DNA of 64,000 nucleotides from Leuctra nigra (taxonomy: Eukaryota; Arthropoda; Insecta; Plecoptera; Leuctridae), in NCBI GenBank assembly GCA_934045905.1, contig OW203763.1, forward strand, positions 17,676,948 through 17,740,947, written 5' to 3'. Positions 50,501 to 64,000 of the stretch are shown here, piece by piece. Made by a program: the position numbers and the translations under genes. How positions within the stretch are numbered: position 1 is the stretch's first letter; every line of letters begins with the position of its first letter. The notes under the pieces are model-generated. The model worked only from the letters and a program-made list of their open reading frames with translations, did not search any database and had not been told where the DNA came from.

Positions 50501-51340
50501 AACGTAACACGGATATCCTTCCGTTAGCTCCCCCCACCCTTCACTCCCGTGCGCTGTTAGGCACCCACCGATGACTTCACACAATCAACCCGGTGGACCA
50601 TAGAGCCGTCATCTCTAGGGTGGTACCCTCTACTCAAACTGAGCACCAGTATCAGAACATGGCAATTCATTGCTCTCGAAACAAAAACGACCAAATGAGC
50701 AAATATTTGTGAACATTTTTCATTAACATGGATATTGAGTAGCCTTTAAAAAGGGTTTGTTAAACTGTGCATATTCATGGGTGAAGTGTTTGATGATGTA
50801 AAGGCGACAAAAGCGACTTTTACGAAAAGTTACGTTCTATTCTTTATTATGTACTCTCAAACAAATATGACACGCATCGGTTGTTTTATGTCAACTAATT
50901 TCAAATAAATTTATGCTTTGTGTGCTGATGCTCACTCTACAAAGATATTGATTGAATAAATTACAGATGTTCTGTGAAGTCTTTGATGTGTTATTCTAAA
51001 TCTAATAAATACATTTCAGTTATCAAACCTTTTTTTGAGGTAAAAAAAATAATGTATAGGTAGGTAACTATATATAAAATATCTTAACACGTAAATTTTT
51101 TTTGGAAATTAAGCAGAAAAATACAAACATTTCAGAAACATTATTCTCAATTTTGCAAATTTTATCAAGAAAACTATCTTTGCGAAGTTTTAAGCACGCT
51201 AACTAGTAATAAACGGATATCAATGTAAAACCATGACAAATCACCCTCATTATTTTCCCACGTGTTGTTTAAAGAACAATGCGTGCTTCGATGAGAGTGT
51301 TTGATAGCGGAGTGTGAGGGAAGGTAGAACGCTGGGGTCA
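47549..51340. other. gene-poor interval after the otopetrin gene
   Basis: It includes the otopetrin 3'UTR and a TTAA-flanked transposon remnant (48013-48536). No further coding exon was recognised, and poly(A) signals were not assigned with confidence. Confidence 0.5.
48013..48536. mobile_element. TTAA-flanked DNA transposon remnant, copy 2 (inverted relative to copy 1)
   Basis: A 524-bp element starts GGTGCTGCAAGCGCGAGCG and ends GGCCGAGCGCTTGCACC, with perfect TTAA on both sides. It aligns along its whole length with the reverse complement of 18278-18806. No transposase frame. Confidence 0.82.
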
Positions 51341-51480
51341 GATCCATGAAGAGCTACTGAATTGTGATGTGGCATATGAGACAGCTTCCGCTTCGATTGT
51401 CAGTCAGGAACAGGAACTGAATCAGTACTAGTCGATAGCAGCCAGTTCAGCGATCACCTAGACAAATCACAGAGAAACAG
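51340..51480 (+). promoter_or_regulatory. putative promoter and non-coding first exon
   Basis: A patch of higher GC content contains initiator-like GTCAGTCAGG (near 51399) and ends AAACAG|GTAAGA at 51480/51481. No long open frame crosses it. It may be the first 5'UTR exon of the gene whose coding exons appear at 60868 and 61408, which would imply a 9-kb first intron, or of a gene beyond the window. Confidence 0.4.
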
Positions 51481-52710
51481 GTAAGAACATACACACTTTA
51501 TTCAAAACGAGGATGTTTCAAACCTCTGTTTTAGAAGACAGCCACAAAATAATCTCATTCAACGTTTACAAATGAATGAAATTTTTTGTAGAAATTATCA
51601 GGATACTTCAGTTAGCATTTTATCTAACATAATGTATATTGATTTACTTTATGCTTGTTCTATATGAAATATTGTTTTCGAAATGTTCCTAAAGTCTCCA
51701 TATAGGAGACTACAGCTTTTGCGATGAATTGAATGTTATTCCAGATGGAACATGTACCTGATTTTGTTCGCTTGAAGTTATAAGATTTTTCCTTCAGTAT
51801 CAGACAGTGTAAGCATTTTGAATTGTACATTGTCAAAGTTAATTCGTTTTCTAGAATCAAATAAAAGTTTTGTTGTAATTTTCAAATATCAGTTTATAAA
51901 GGACATTCATATTTGTGAATTGGAACTTGTGATTTCGAGTGGTTTTTGGTTGACATAAAATAGAAAGAGCTTTTCACTACGATAGGAGGAGAGGAAGGTA
52001 AATAGAATTATCTTTTTCCAGTCGTCGCTTTTTCATTTTCATATTCATAATTAGGAAATGAATTCTGTTGCCTTCTGGACTACGATTGGATAAGATTAAT
52101 AAAATAATTACATTTTCATTTTTTTCTCTCTCAGATTGCGTGAATCGACAATTTATTTACTCTTTTTAAATTGAATCATCCAACAGCGAGATGTACAGGG
52201 AAGCCGGAAGTGTCGACTTTTCGAAGCTAGGCACTCCTCCGCCATTCCCCCACTCCCACCCCTTGTCAAACACCCCCAAACATTTCACACTTTCACGAAT
52301 GATTGGATTGACACAGGGAAAGAATGTTGTAATATGAATGTGTGATTTAAAAAAAACATGCAAAAACTACAAATTTGATTTGAAAAACTGTTTCCTTATT
52401 TGGAATTGTCACCTATTCACTGGCCAATCAGCCACTGACTGGACGTATACGTAGACACCCAACTATTTTCAAACTCCATGAATTGGAAACGATTTGTAGC
52501 ACAAATGCAGGAAAACGATCCGCTATAGCAAGAAATAACATTCTAATTCTTAGTTAATAGAAATAGCCATCATTTGTCTACTCATTCAGATTGTCTTAAT
52601 AAGATGAAGAGAAAATTATCATAACTGCACGAGTCAGCTTTTCTGTAGCACATTTCAGCACAAAATGAACAGGAACTGATTACGTAATTATTTATTTGGA
52701 AAATATATCG

Positions 52711-53040
52711 GCACCTCAGAGGTAGAAGGGCGAAAGTCCATTTCAATTATTGTTATTTCGTATGGTTTTATTTGCTTTCATTGATTTCAATGATTTTACA
52801 TGATTGATTTTGATTTCAATGATTTTTGGGGAGAGCTCGTAAACCAGTAGGCATATTTGCGTTCATCCAATCATATTTGTAATGGTGACAAGAGTCATTG
52901 TGTAAGGACCATTTCAATATAACTGTATGTGTTGACATAAATCAAATGGCAATTGATAGAGCCATTTGATAAGCATCATTCCAAAACTGGACAACACATA
53001 ATCGAGAAAATCTACTTCCGCCTTTCTACCTCAGATGTAC
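52711..53040. mobile_element. MITE family 2, copy 3 (most complete)
   Basis: About 330 bp with inverted ends GCACCTCAGAGGTAGAAGGG and CTTTCTACCTCAGATGTAC. It shares interior blocks with copies at 23458 and 45371. Confidence 0.75.
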
Positions 53041-54902
53041 AAAAATATTTTTACTACTCAGAAAAGTTCCTATATTCCTGGATTCATTGAATTACCAGGA
53101 TAACTAACTTCCTACTTTGGTAAACTGATTGTAGTTTCATAGTTTGTTATTTCATTTGTCGAGTGACGTCTGATCCTTTGCAATTTGCCACATCAATGGT
53201 GACCGGTAAACCGAGACGGGACGCCGCATGCAGGAAGGATGTTAGTTAACTCCATCTTGGAATACTAGAGCTTTCAAGGAAGCAAAGATATTTACGCCAT
53301 GGAAGGGTCAGCTGAAAATTACTGTTCACAAATTTGATTAAGCAGTGAGAAATAATTTGGATTATTAGGTTGTAATTTTGAATGCGTTATTGTGAACAGT
53401 GATGATAGGAGGTGGATAAAACGATTGAAATGAGAATATATGAAACCAAAACTTACTCACGGAGAAAAAAGTTAAGTTGTGAGAATTGCAGGAAAAGAGA
53501 CAATCAGTTAATCGGTTTTGCTACTGAAATTCATTCTAAATCAGAATAAATTCCTAAAACTTTCATAAATATTATGTAAATTCAGCATACAATTTTATAC
53601 ACATACTGTTGAGATAAATTTACACAATATTATGTTTTTGTTCTTCCAGCTCACTAACACCTTATTACTAAAAAATAAATAAATAACACAAATCCTATAA
53701 AAATTAGACATTCAATCATATAAAAATTACACTATTTAGTCATCATGAAATCCCCTCCATGAGCAAATGTTGAATCAATGTCAAACTCACAAAAGCCCCA
53801 AAAGAGCTGTAATAGCTAATCGAAAACTAGTGATGACAGAATAACTAGCTGTAAATATTTATCTTCGAGAAAGGACGGACGAAGGACTGATGACTGATGA
53901 AGAACTGATTTACTAATAGTCCTTATAGCCACTTTCCAAACATCCTTATAAAATATTAGTAGAAATAACTTGCCAATGTCCTCAACTACGTTGCACAGCA
54001 TTGGGAAGTAAAATTAAATAAAGAGCGTTTTTTTTCCTTGACAGAAGGCATTGGAGAAGCGATGGTCCAGCAGTCCTTTGATATTTTTCTACCGTTCTTT
54101 TACCTTGAAGATTTCATATTGTCTCTTTCTGGGAAAACATAGGTAGGGCTGTGTGGTCAAGAAAACGCAAAGCTTGAGAAAGGGAAGTAAGAAAATGTTT
54201 TCTCATCTTACGTTATGTTCTTTCCAGTATTTTCTCAGTTTCCTAAATCCACCCTTTATCAATATCTTGAATCCGATTCAGTCTCAGCAATGTGTGTCCG
54301 TATATGTTGGCCTCAATGTATAAGACGTTCTAGAATCTTACAAAGTTGAGCCTATTTCAGTCAGAATAGTCACCCTTCAAGAGCTGACGTCATTTGCCAA
54401 GCCCTGGGTTGCATAGCCATGGAGAATACAGCTAAACATCTTGATAAATACAATATCCGCATTCCGTTTTCTAATCATCGGATTCCTAATGATAATCTAC
54501 ATGAAGATGTGCAAGTTATAGAAAAGAAAAGAGCTATTTCGATTTTAAGAATTATTTTTAAGTCGACTTATGATGAATATTACGGACTTGAATCTGTATT
54601 CGCAATTCTGCGAAATGAAAAGTAATTTGTACCCACATTAAGACTAGAGTGAAAAAGTATTCAAATTGATGGCAAGTTGAAAATGTCACCAGTAAGCCAA
54701 TTTCATTTTTAATTTCCTGCGACTGGGATTTCATCCGTTTTCCTCTACCCATTTCGAAGCCACCCCACTGCCAATTCTCTACAAATTTGTGATAATTAAG
54801 AATAAAATATATTATCTCTAGAGGTAAAATTCTTGATGGAAATAATGTCAAGATTCTCTATTATTCTACTCGAACTCGACACAGATGATGTGAGAATACC
54901 CA

Positions 54903-54985
54903 GCTGCCCAGCTGAGTCGGGACTCGAACTGTGGACCCCTCGTAGTCCGGATGAGTGCTCTTCCATCTGAGATGTGCGGACAGAG
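54903..54985 (-). mobile_element. tRNA-like SINE head or tRNA pseudogene
   Basis: On the minus strand TCAGATGGAAGAGCA (A-box-like, about 54956-54970) is followed by GTTCGAGTCCC (B box, 54919-54929). Spacing suits a tRNA promoter. The acceptor stem does not pair cleanly, so a SINE head is more likely than a working tRNA. Confidence 0.6.
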
Positions 54986-57271
54986 ATTGATCACATCTTC
55001 CGTGTATACACTAATTCAACTTACCTTAAAAGTAGCATTATTAATTCAAGTTAGAGACGAAAAATGTTCTTCAAACTACTCAAAAAGATACCAGTATTTC
55101 TACGCATTAATTAGTTTGCGTCAAATTGTAATTAAATATCAACAGAGCGTGAAATGATCTGTCACCAACAAATACGAACAGTCCAAAGTGCTTCAGAATC
55201 ACAAATTGCATCTAAGAGAAATAAAGACATATAGTTTTTACAGATGACCATCATGCATTTACGAGACTCTCACACATAAAAATTGTAGACGGAATTTACT
55301 AGATTACTATCAGCTGTTCAATGGATTATTACGCAATAACATATTGGTTTTTGAATAAGACTATACATAATGACATTTAATTCTGCAGATTTCATCCGTT
55401 TAGCGAATAGATTTAGTCATCGGATCAATGAAATACATTTGCCTTTCAGCTATAGAGACCTCTGGCTGCGAGGGTGTCGGGGGGAAGGAGGGGGTGACAT
55501 GTTCTATGTACGTATATACTATTAGTGAATCACCCTCTTCCATGAGTCCAGCTATACCAACTGATTAAGTCCTCGAGCCTGTTCTGTGATCCTGTTACTA
55601 AATTGCCATTTTCATCTATACTTTCCACTTGATCCTGTTAGCGTGCAACGCGTGTACACCCACATTCTACTCTCTTGGTTCAATGGCCCCAAGTATCATA
55701 CATTCTACTTAGTTTTGTTTAATACGCTACTAGTAGGTATATGCACACTCAGATATATATCTACTAAATAAGTTTAATATACTTTCTACTAATTATTGTT
55801 ACACCCTTTATATGGCAATGGGATGATAATATGACCCATCCATGTCAAAAAAATTCAATATGCATAATATCTTTAAAATGGGGACCAGTCTCTTGCATGC
55901 AATTTTCATATACTTCGGTCGAGTTTTTAACGTTTAATAAAACTAAATAATAGTTATAATGAATGAATGAATAATGAAATATAACAATATTCGTCCGATT
56001 CTTCATGATGTTCAAGGTAAGTGAATAATAACATTCATAATCTCACATTTTATTCTTCAAATCGTTCTTATAAACCTCTAAAATATGACAGTCTACTGAA
56101 TCTTAATTAAAATTAGAATTAGTTGAGAAAAACCACTGCTTTGCATCTTTTGCACCTTCGTATGAAATGAAAATACATTTAAAACCCAATCAAGATAATT
56201 TCTTTATGTTTATTTTGTAAAATCTCATTAGCATGCTGAAGTTACACAAATTGCTACGTACCTAGGGGATGCAACTAGTAATGTAATCAGTAACTAATTA
56301 TAACGTTCTTATATGTGATAACTTTAATCTTTCACAATCCATTATAATTGATTTTAAAATTATTTTGAATTATTTCAACTTGCTTTTCACTTTCTTTGTT
56401 AAAAACTAATTATTAACTGCTATAAAGCTAGAAAAATGACGGCACAGAATAACAACTACCTATTCATTTGTACTTTTCAAAAGTTGAACAAAAGTTGATA
56501 GGTGAACAAATTTGAATGACTGCTGGTCATGTTCCATACCAATCAAAGCATTTTTATCATTGAAATGTAAGGTCACCTACTAGAGTGAGACAAGAAGATC
56601 GCTTGTACTGACTTCTGATGGTGTGATCTAGCATTTTCAGTCAATCAGATTTATTGAACGATCAATTTTAGTTGTGCCAAGTGTACATGCGAGCACGCTA
56701 AATGTAAGCGCATAATATGAATGATCTTGATATGAGTTCATAATAATTCATAATATGAATGATAATGGCATACTGATCAGCATTCGTATTATTTTAGTTT
56801 ATTAAAACAAAATTTTTCAAACATTTCATTTTTATAAACAAGTCTTTTATCTTATTCGTAAAGTAAGAATGAAATACAAAAACAGGCAAGATAAATTTAG
56901 TCAAATTCTCTTTCTTTACATTAAAAGGACACGTACTAAGATAGGTATCAAAACAGTTAAACGAACATTCAATTGAACGTTTCACGTAGTTCGTTTTATT
57001 ACTACCTGGAATTGAAACCCATTTATGTCATCGGTAGTTGAGAGGTTTGGAAACGAGAGTACAGCCAACTAAATCTGTGTCGAGATTTTCGGTGAGCAGC
57101 TTTAGTTTCGTTGTATACTTGCCATTATGAAAGTTCCACAAGCAATTCAAACCTAAAACAACTGAACGTGACCAAAATGGCGAAACATTCATTTCAAAAT
57201 CCAATATAATCCAAATTATGTTGTAAAACAAAGCCAAGATAGATGTGTAATGAAAATGTGATTAAAATAGA

Positions 57272-57440
57272 CACAACTGAGACAGTTGGCTCAGAGGTCA
57301 TCGTTCCGACCTGTCATACACCGTGTCAGGTGCTTCAGTCTTTTGCCAACTATACTGATAGCAGTTTAATGTGATTTCAATATTTCACTTCTATAGTTCA
57401 AACAACACACCTTAGCAGTATTTTTCTTATCATCTTCCCT
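57272..57440 (+). mobile_element. SINE-like fragment
   Basis: GTTGGCTCAGAGGTCATCG resembles the A-box head of the SINEs at 36187 and 45885, and a CATCTTCCCTAACACACC tail follows. The B box is degraded. Confidence 0.35.
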
Positions 57441-59574
57441 AACACACCTATGTATTAAGTATATACTGTCAAAACGGTTAGGTACATCGTTAGTCTGGAT
57501 TTAAAGGAAATATCACAGCATTCTTTCTTTATAAATAAAATGATACCTAGCGGATACTCCAAAACATATCTCAATAATGAGTGCATACTTTTACAACAGT
57601 CTTTCTGATAGAGATCAAAGGAAATATGTTTCTATGCACAGTTAATTTGCATTTAAATGTTATGTTCTATTTGGTGAATCATATAAAAATAAGGGAATTA
57701 AATCGATCTTTCGATACAAAATGTTATTCGTTTTGTTTTCCACGAGGAAAGAAAATGTCTCGTCAGAAACATCCTGACAGAGATGTTTCGGTTGCATTTG
57801 TATGTAAGTCTCCACCACAGGCAGATACCAGTGCTTAGTAATTAGTGGAGGGACCCTAGGAGGTCCAGGTCATTAGTGGAGGAGATCAACGTTGCTTATT
57901 AAAGGAGATACGAAAACCAGAAATCCCCTCTAGATTTCAACTTCGAACATTTCATGAATTTCTGTTCATGACAGTAGGTATTCCTTCAACTCAGTGGGTA
58001 GAGAATATTATTGTCATCGCGAACAGAAAAACTGATGCTTCTAAGAAAATAATATTATTGCTGAAATAAACTAAGAATTAATAACCGTTGTCGAGTACAA
58101 TTCTGAAAAAAGTAATTTTTTCGGACAACTTTTCGACAAAACCGTAGGTACTGCTGTATTGTTAGGGCAAACTAATTATAACTCCATTGTCAGTGTATCT
58201 GTGTCCGCGGAGGAAATATCAGTTTCGTTTTATTTTAATTGCTTTATTTCAGACGAATGATGTTTTTTTTTATATTAACGCATTTGCCAACAACGTATGT
58301 AAAGCCAATATTTAAATGAACAATGAAGTACTCTAAACGTACCTGTGAGCATACCAAAAAATACAAAATTAACACGAATGTGAAAAGTTAGGTAAAGTTC
58401 AAGTTTAATCTAAAAAGCTTTGTAATTAGCGAAGGTTTGGTGTATTAATTTTTAAAAACATGTCAGGAACACATTTTTGTTCAACCAAGGGACAGTGGTA
58501 ACTGGTACGGTATTGTTTTTGTATAATAATCTCTTACATTTTATATTGTATTGTGTTTTACAATATACCTATTGTCAAAATATCGGACTAAAATAAAGTT
58601 TACAAAATAAGACGGTATCAATCCTTTCGTTGGCGACGGTTGGTTTAACATCATCCACCGAACACCCATGCTAAATACTTTTAGATTTACCTACTCTGAA
58701 CTCATCTTTTGATATTTTTTATGTTGCCAATTTATTTAGAACTACTATGAACTGAAAAGGATAATTATTCTTTACACTTAAAACAATTTTGATCAGACTC
58801 AATATCATCGAGAGTATAGATACTCTCGATAGAGTAATGAATTGATCAACATTTCTATGCACTACACCTCCTTCAGTTATGTCACTTGAAATAGAGTATT
58901 AATTATTAATTGAATATCCGTTGTGCATTAATGTGTGTTAATGCATGTGAGTATCGGAATCATCATTTAAATGAACGTTGTTAACATACCTGCATTGTTG
59001 AAGTTTGCATTGAGGCCTCTTGTACTAATGCAATTAGTGTTGTAACCAAACCAATAATAGTTTGTTGATACATACCACCGGGTTTAGTTGATTGAATGCA
59101 TTCCTTTCAATGTGATTCTATGATCTCTCAAATAATGGATTATATTGTTGGCGGATTTAATAAAAGTATATAATGATGATAAATTATAAGTTTCAATTTA
59201 AGATTTTTCAATGATTTTCTCCAAAGATATGTTCAAAATGTTCAAGAATAATATTATTTCAATTAAAAATTCTTGATTATAAACTTTGTATTGAAAATTT
59301 CTTGGAAGAAAGTCAGTATAATCTAAATAAGAATAACCCAATGTATATACCTTGATTAGTATAAATAATTACTTAATCTCTACCTATAGTTCTTTGATAT
59401 TCTTATAATGATATTAGAATATCATTCTTAGATTGCTTGTGTATCAACTTTTTCTGTGATGATTAAATAATATGAATTCATTTATGGAATTGACTATTAT
59501 TTTCGTAATGTTTGGGATATTGCATCATGTTGGTATTATTTCATTTTATTGATAATGGTAAGAGTTTTAATTAA

Positions 59575-59657
59575 TTTATCAGAATCTTCTTTGGAAAAAT
59601 GTATTTATTTATTATAATTTAATTTAATTTTGTCATGAAGAAGATTCTGATAAATGA
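59575..59657. repeat. inverted repeat with 17-bp arms
   Basis: TTTATCAGAATCTTCTT is mirrored by AAGAAGATTCTGATAAA, with an AT-rich loop. Possibly a tiny foldback element. Confidence 0.75.
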
Positions 59658-60867
59658 ATCGAAACTGTCGACATTATCTATAAAATAAAACATGAAATAT
59701 CCCAAAAGACATGAAAATAATAATTTACTGTGATCATGAAACTTTAAAATCTGATATTGACTGCATTTTTGCTGCAAATGGAATTATCTCAGCATGTGCT
59801 GCTAGATGTTATAATGGCAATCACAGAGACCCATTATCAAAATAGTCGTATTCTGGTTTCGAAATGGTGAACACAGTTCACCATGTTGTCCTATGTTGAT
59901 CGGTAAAAAGCTGGATCACAGGTGTAGGGGCAAATACTTAATCTAAGAGCAAATGGATTGGAGAAGAATGTCATTAAATCGGCGGTGTTTTCGTAGCGTC
60001 TCATAAATTGAAAGTCCAGAGACTTGGCTTTACTCTCAGCACTTGAAAAGGCCGTTATCTTCACAGAGGATGGACATTACAAGTTTTCTCAGTTTTATCT
60101 TCGTGGTTGTAAAATGAAATTTCTTGTAAATAAAGAAAGAATGAAAATGGCCAGTCTAAAAATGTGCGAAATTGAGTTTTAACCTTGTAAAAAGTTGGAT
60201 ACTAAAATTTAACATATTAATTATCTATTTCCATACGGGCCAAGCTTTTCTTAGTCAATGCTTCATAGTGAGCTTAGTTTTCATAGTGCTTTTCGTGTTC
60301 ATTTTGAAGATTTGAATCGAAAATTTAAAATCTTTTGAAAACAAAATTAGAATGACATGAATATAACTTTTTACAAAATTGCATTAATTCAATGATATTT
60401 TACTTGACTAAAAAAAGTAATTTTGTAGGTAATATTAAAATTGCATCGTGATAAATTTGGTTTCGTAAATTTGTATTATTCTGTCCAACCAAAGATTTTT
60501 TTCTACACACGAATAAGTCGAGGTGAATATTCAAACATATCATTAAAATAACGAAGAACACAAAAATTGAACAAAGCTTAATCTTCTATTTGTCTACTAG
60601 TGTCAATCAATCTCGTTGCGTTGTCTCGTTGCATTGCGCCGACGCGACTCGTTGTCCCTCCTTCCAAGTGGCATGATCTGACCGAGTCTTGCTGTTGGTA
60701 TATCGCCGCGCCACAAGGGAATCAATAGCTTAGGCTACATCAGGTTCACCTGGATTGGATGCCTTTCCCTTCCCGTTCCCTCACGAGTTCCCGTGGGGTG
60801 ACGTGTATTTAGGCAGACGGCACTCGCGGCTCTGGACCAGTGCACGGGACGGCGCCAGAGGAGGAAG

Positions 60868-60932
60868 ATGTCTGGGGATGCTGGAGGAGACGGGCAGGAT
60901 GACGCAGGACACGGGAACCGGCATGGGGACAG
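60868..60932 (+). CDS. first coding exon of an unrecognised gene (partial)
   Basis: ATG at 60868 opens MSGDAGGDGQDDAGHGNR and ends in phase 2 at the donor ACAG|GTGAGA (60933). GC content is well above the surroundings. A longer open frame in another register (from 60755) would hit a stop right after splicing to the next exon, which favours this register. An acceptor-like CAG at 60741-60743 or a local start of transcription could define the exon's 5' side. The peptide is glycine- and aspartate-rich and is probably cytosolic or disordered. I do not recognise it. Confidence 0.5.
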
Positions 60933-61407
60933 GTGAGACGGAGGCGGAACAAAACTTCAAACTGCATTTGTACACTTTTATTTTTATTCGTCTATATTTT
61001 CGAAAGTAAATTTTCGTTCATTTTAATTAATTTAAACTTGTTTATTATTAATTTTTATTGTTTAAATATTTACACGTAATATAGAAAGGAGTTTTGTGTA
61101 TCTAGTTTAGTAACATGAAATACATTTGTTTTCATGTGTCACAAAATATTCAAAATCGACCGAGAAAAAAGTTCACTTCCATATACGAATTAAATAATCC
61201 CCATATAATATACAGGTGATAAAATTATATCTGACAGCAATTTTTCTGAATATCACATTTTCGAGAAGTATACAAATACGCATATGTATACATAATGCAC
61301 ATAATGCGTTCAAACTTTCCGCAAAAAATTAAAATTTTGACCCCATCTATTTTGTGTACCTAAAATGTAAATATGATCTTTACATTATCTGTTGTGATTG
61401 TTTACAG

Positions 61408-61542
61408 AAGTATGAGAGCGTCGGAGGACGGTGAATTCCTTCTCGATCCGTTGGTCGGCGTTCGAGGGATTCCGTCGCGGCGCCGAGCGTCGAGGACGAG
61501 CGTCGAGGAGACGTTGTGGCTCCGAGCGTCGGTTGGAGGAGG
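61408..61542 (+). CDS. second coding exon of the same unrecognised gene (continues beyond the window)
   Basis: The exon has an acceptor TTTACAG (ending 61407) and a donor GG|GTGAGT (61543). Joined to the 60868 exon, it reads on as RSMRASEDGEFLLDPLVG and later RRRASRTSVEETLW, arginine- and serine-rich, and ends in phase 2. It is GC-rich in an AT-rich setting. No later exon was found by 64000, so the gene continues to the right. No domain is visible in the 66 or so residues present. Confidence 0.6.
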
Positions 61543-61545
61543 GTG

Positions 61546-64000
<2,455 letters not shown>

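Larger units (their letters stand above)
51481..60740. other. gene-poor interval, possibly a long first intron
   Basis: AT-rich DNA with a family 2 MITE (52711-53040), a tRNA-like element (54903-54985), a SINE-like head (57272-57440) and a hairpin (59575-59657). Open frames here lack splice context and homology that I recognise. Confidence 0.5.

Noticed and set aside
54419..54625. 68-residue open frame beginning MENTAKHLDKYN
   Set aside because: No recognised homology, no splice context and no supporting composition; treated as chance.
54903..54985. Functional tRNA gene on the minus strand
   Set aside because: A and B boxes are present but the acceptor stem does not pair well; a SINE head or pseudogene explains it better.
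57755..57790. Possible alternative first exon with MSRQKHPDRDVSVAFV and a GTAAGT donor
   Set aside because: No acceptor exon of matching phase could be assigned and the local composition resembles the background.
60755..61009. 84-residue frame starting in the GC-rich patch
   Set aside because: It begins at TTG rather than ATG, and its register gives a stop right after splicing to the 61408 exon; the ATG at 60868 gives a frame that continues.

Overview
The window looks like nuclear DNA from an arthropod, most likely an insect and possibly a hemipteran (low confidence on order). It is AT-rich, has small exons with GT-AG introns, carries many short transposon relics and tRNA-derived SINEs, and encodes an insect-type otopetrin. 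No operon, rRNA, CRISPR or other prokaryotic feature was seen. All genes I can support lie on the + strand.

Region 1 (about 1.2-27.6 kb) holds two adjacent paralogues, here called paralogue A (coding 3451-16839, 14 exons, 898 aa) and paralogue B (coding 19046-27578, 15 exons, 820 aa). Joining the exons by hand gives uninterrupted frames. All 13 shared introns have the same phase, and three exons have identical lengths (208, 169 and 153 nt). Both proteins have a signal peptide, a long unrecognised N-terminal half with conserved blocks, a degenerate von Willebrand factor A-like region and a hydrophobic C-terminal tail of GPI-anchor type. I do not recognise the family by name; they are probably extracellular surface proteins.

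Region 2 (about 29.4-47.5 kb) is an otopetrin-family proton channel gene: 12 coding exons, 711 aa, about 12 membrane segments. One intron appears to be of the rare GC-AG type. Its introns contain an 8-bp-TSD hAT-like MITE, a 0.38-kb near-perfect palindrome, SINEs and other MITEs.

Region 3 (about 51-64 kb) is mostly gene-poor. A likely non-coding first exon ends at 51480, and two phase-compatible coding exons (60868-60932, 61408-61542) start an unrecognised gene that runs off the right edge.

The most unusual observation is that tandem repeats sit exactly on splice junctions. In paralogue A, a 39-bp minisatellite (71 full plus 3 short units) is built from the 3' splice site and first 11 nt of exon 13, giving dozens of copies of the acceptor. 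In the otopetrin gene, a 79/85-bp minisatellite (27 copies) is built from the last 47 nt of an exon plus its 5' splice site, giving 27 identical donors. In both, use of the wrong copy adds an immediate in-frame stop. Smaller repeats also abut acceptors of exons 4 and 13 in paralogue B, and a (CT)79 tract starts directly at a donor at 61543.
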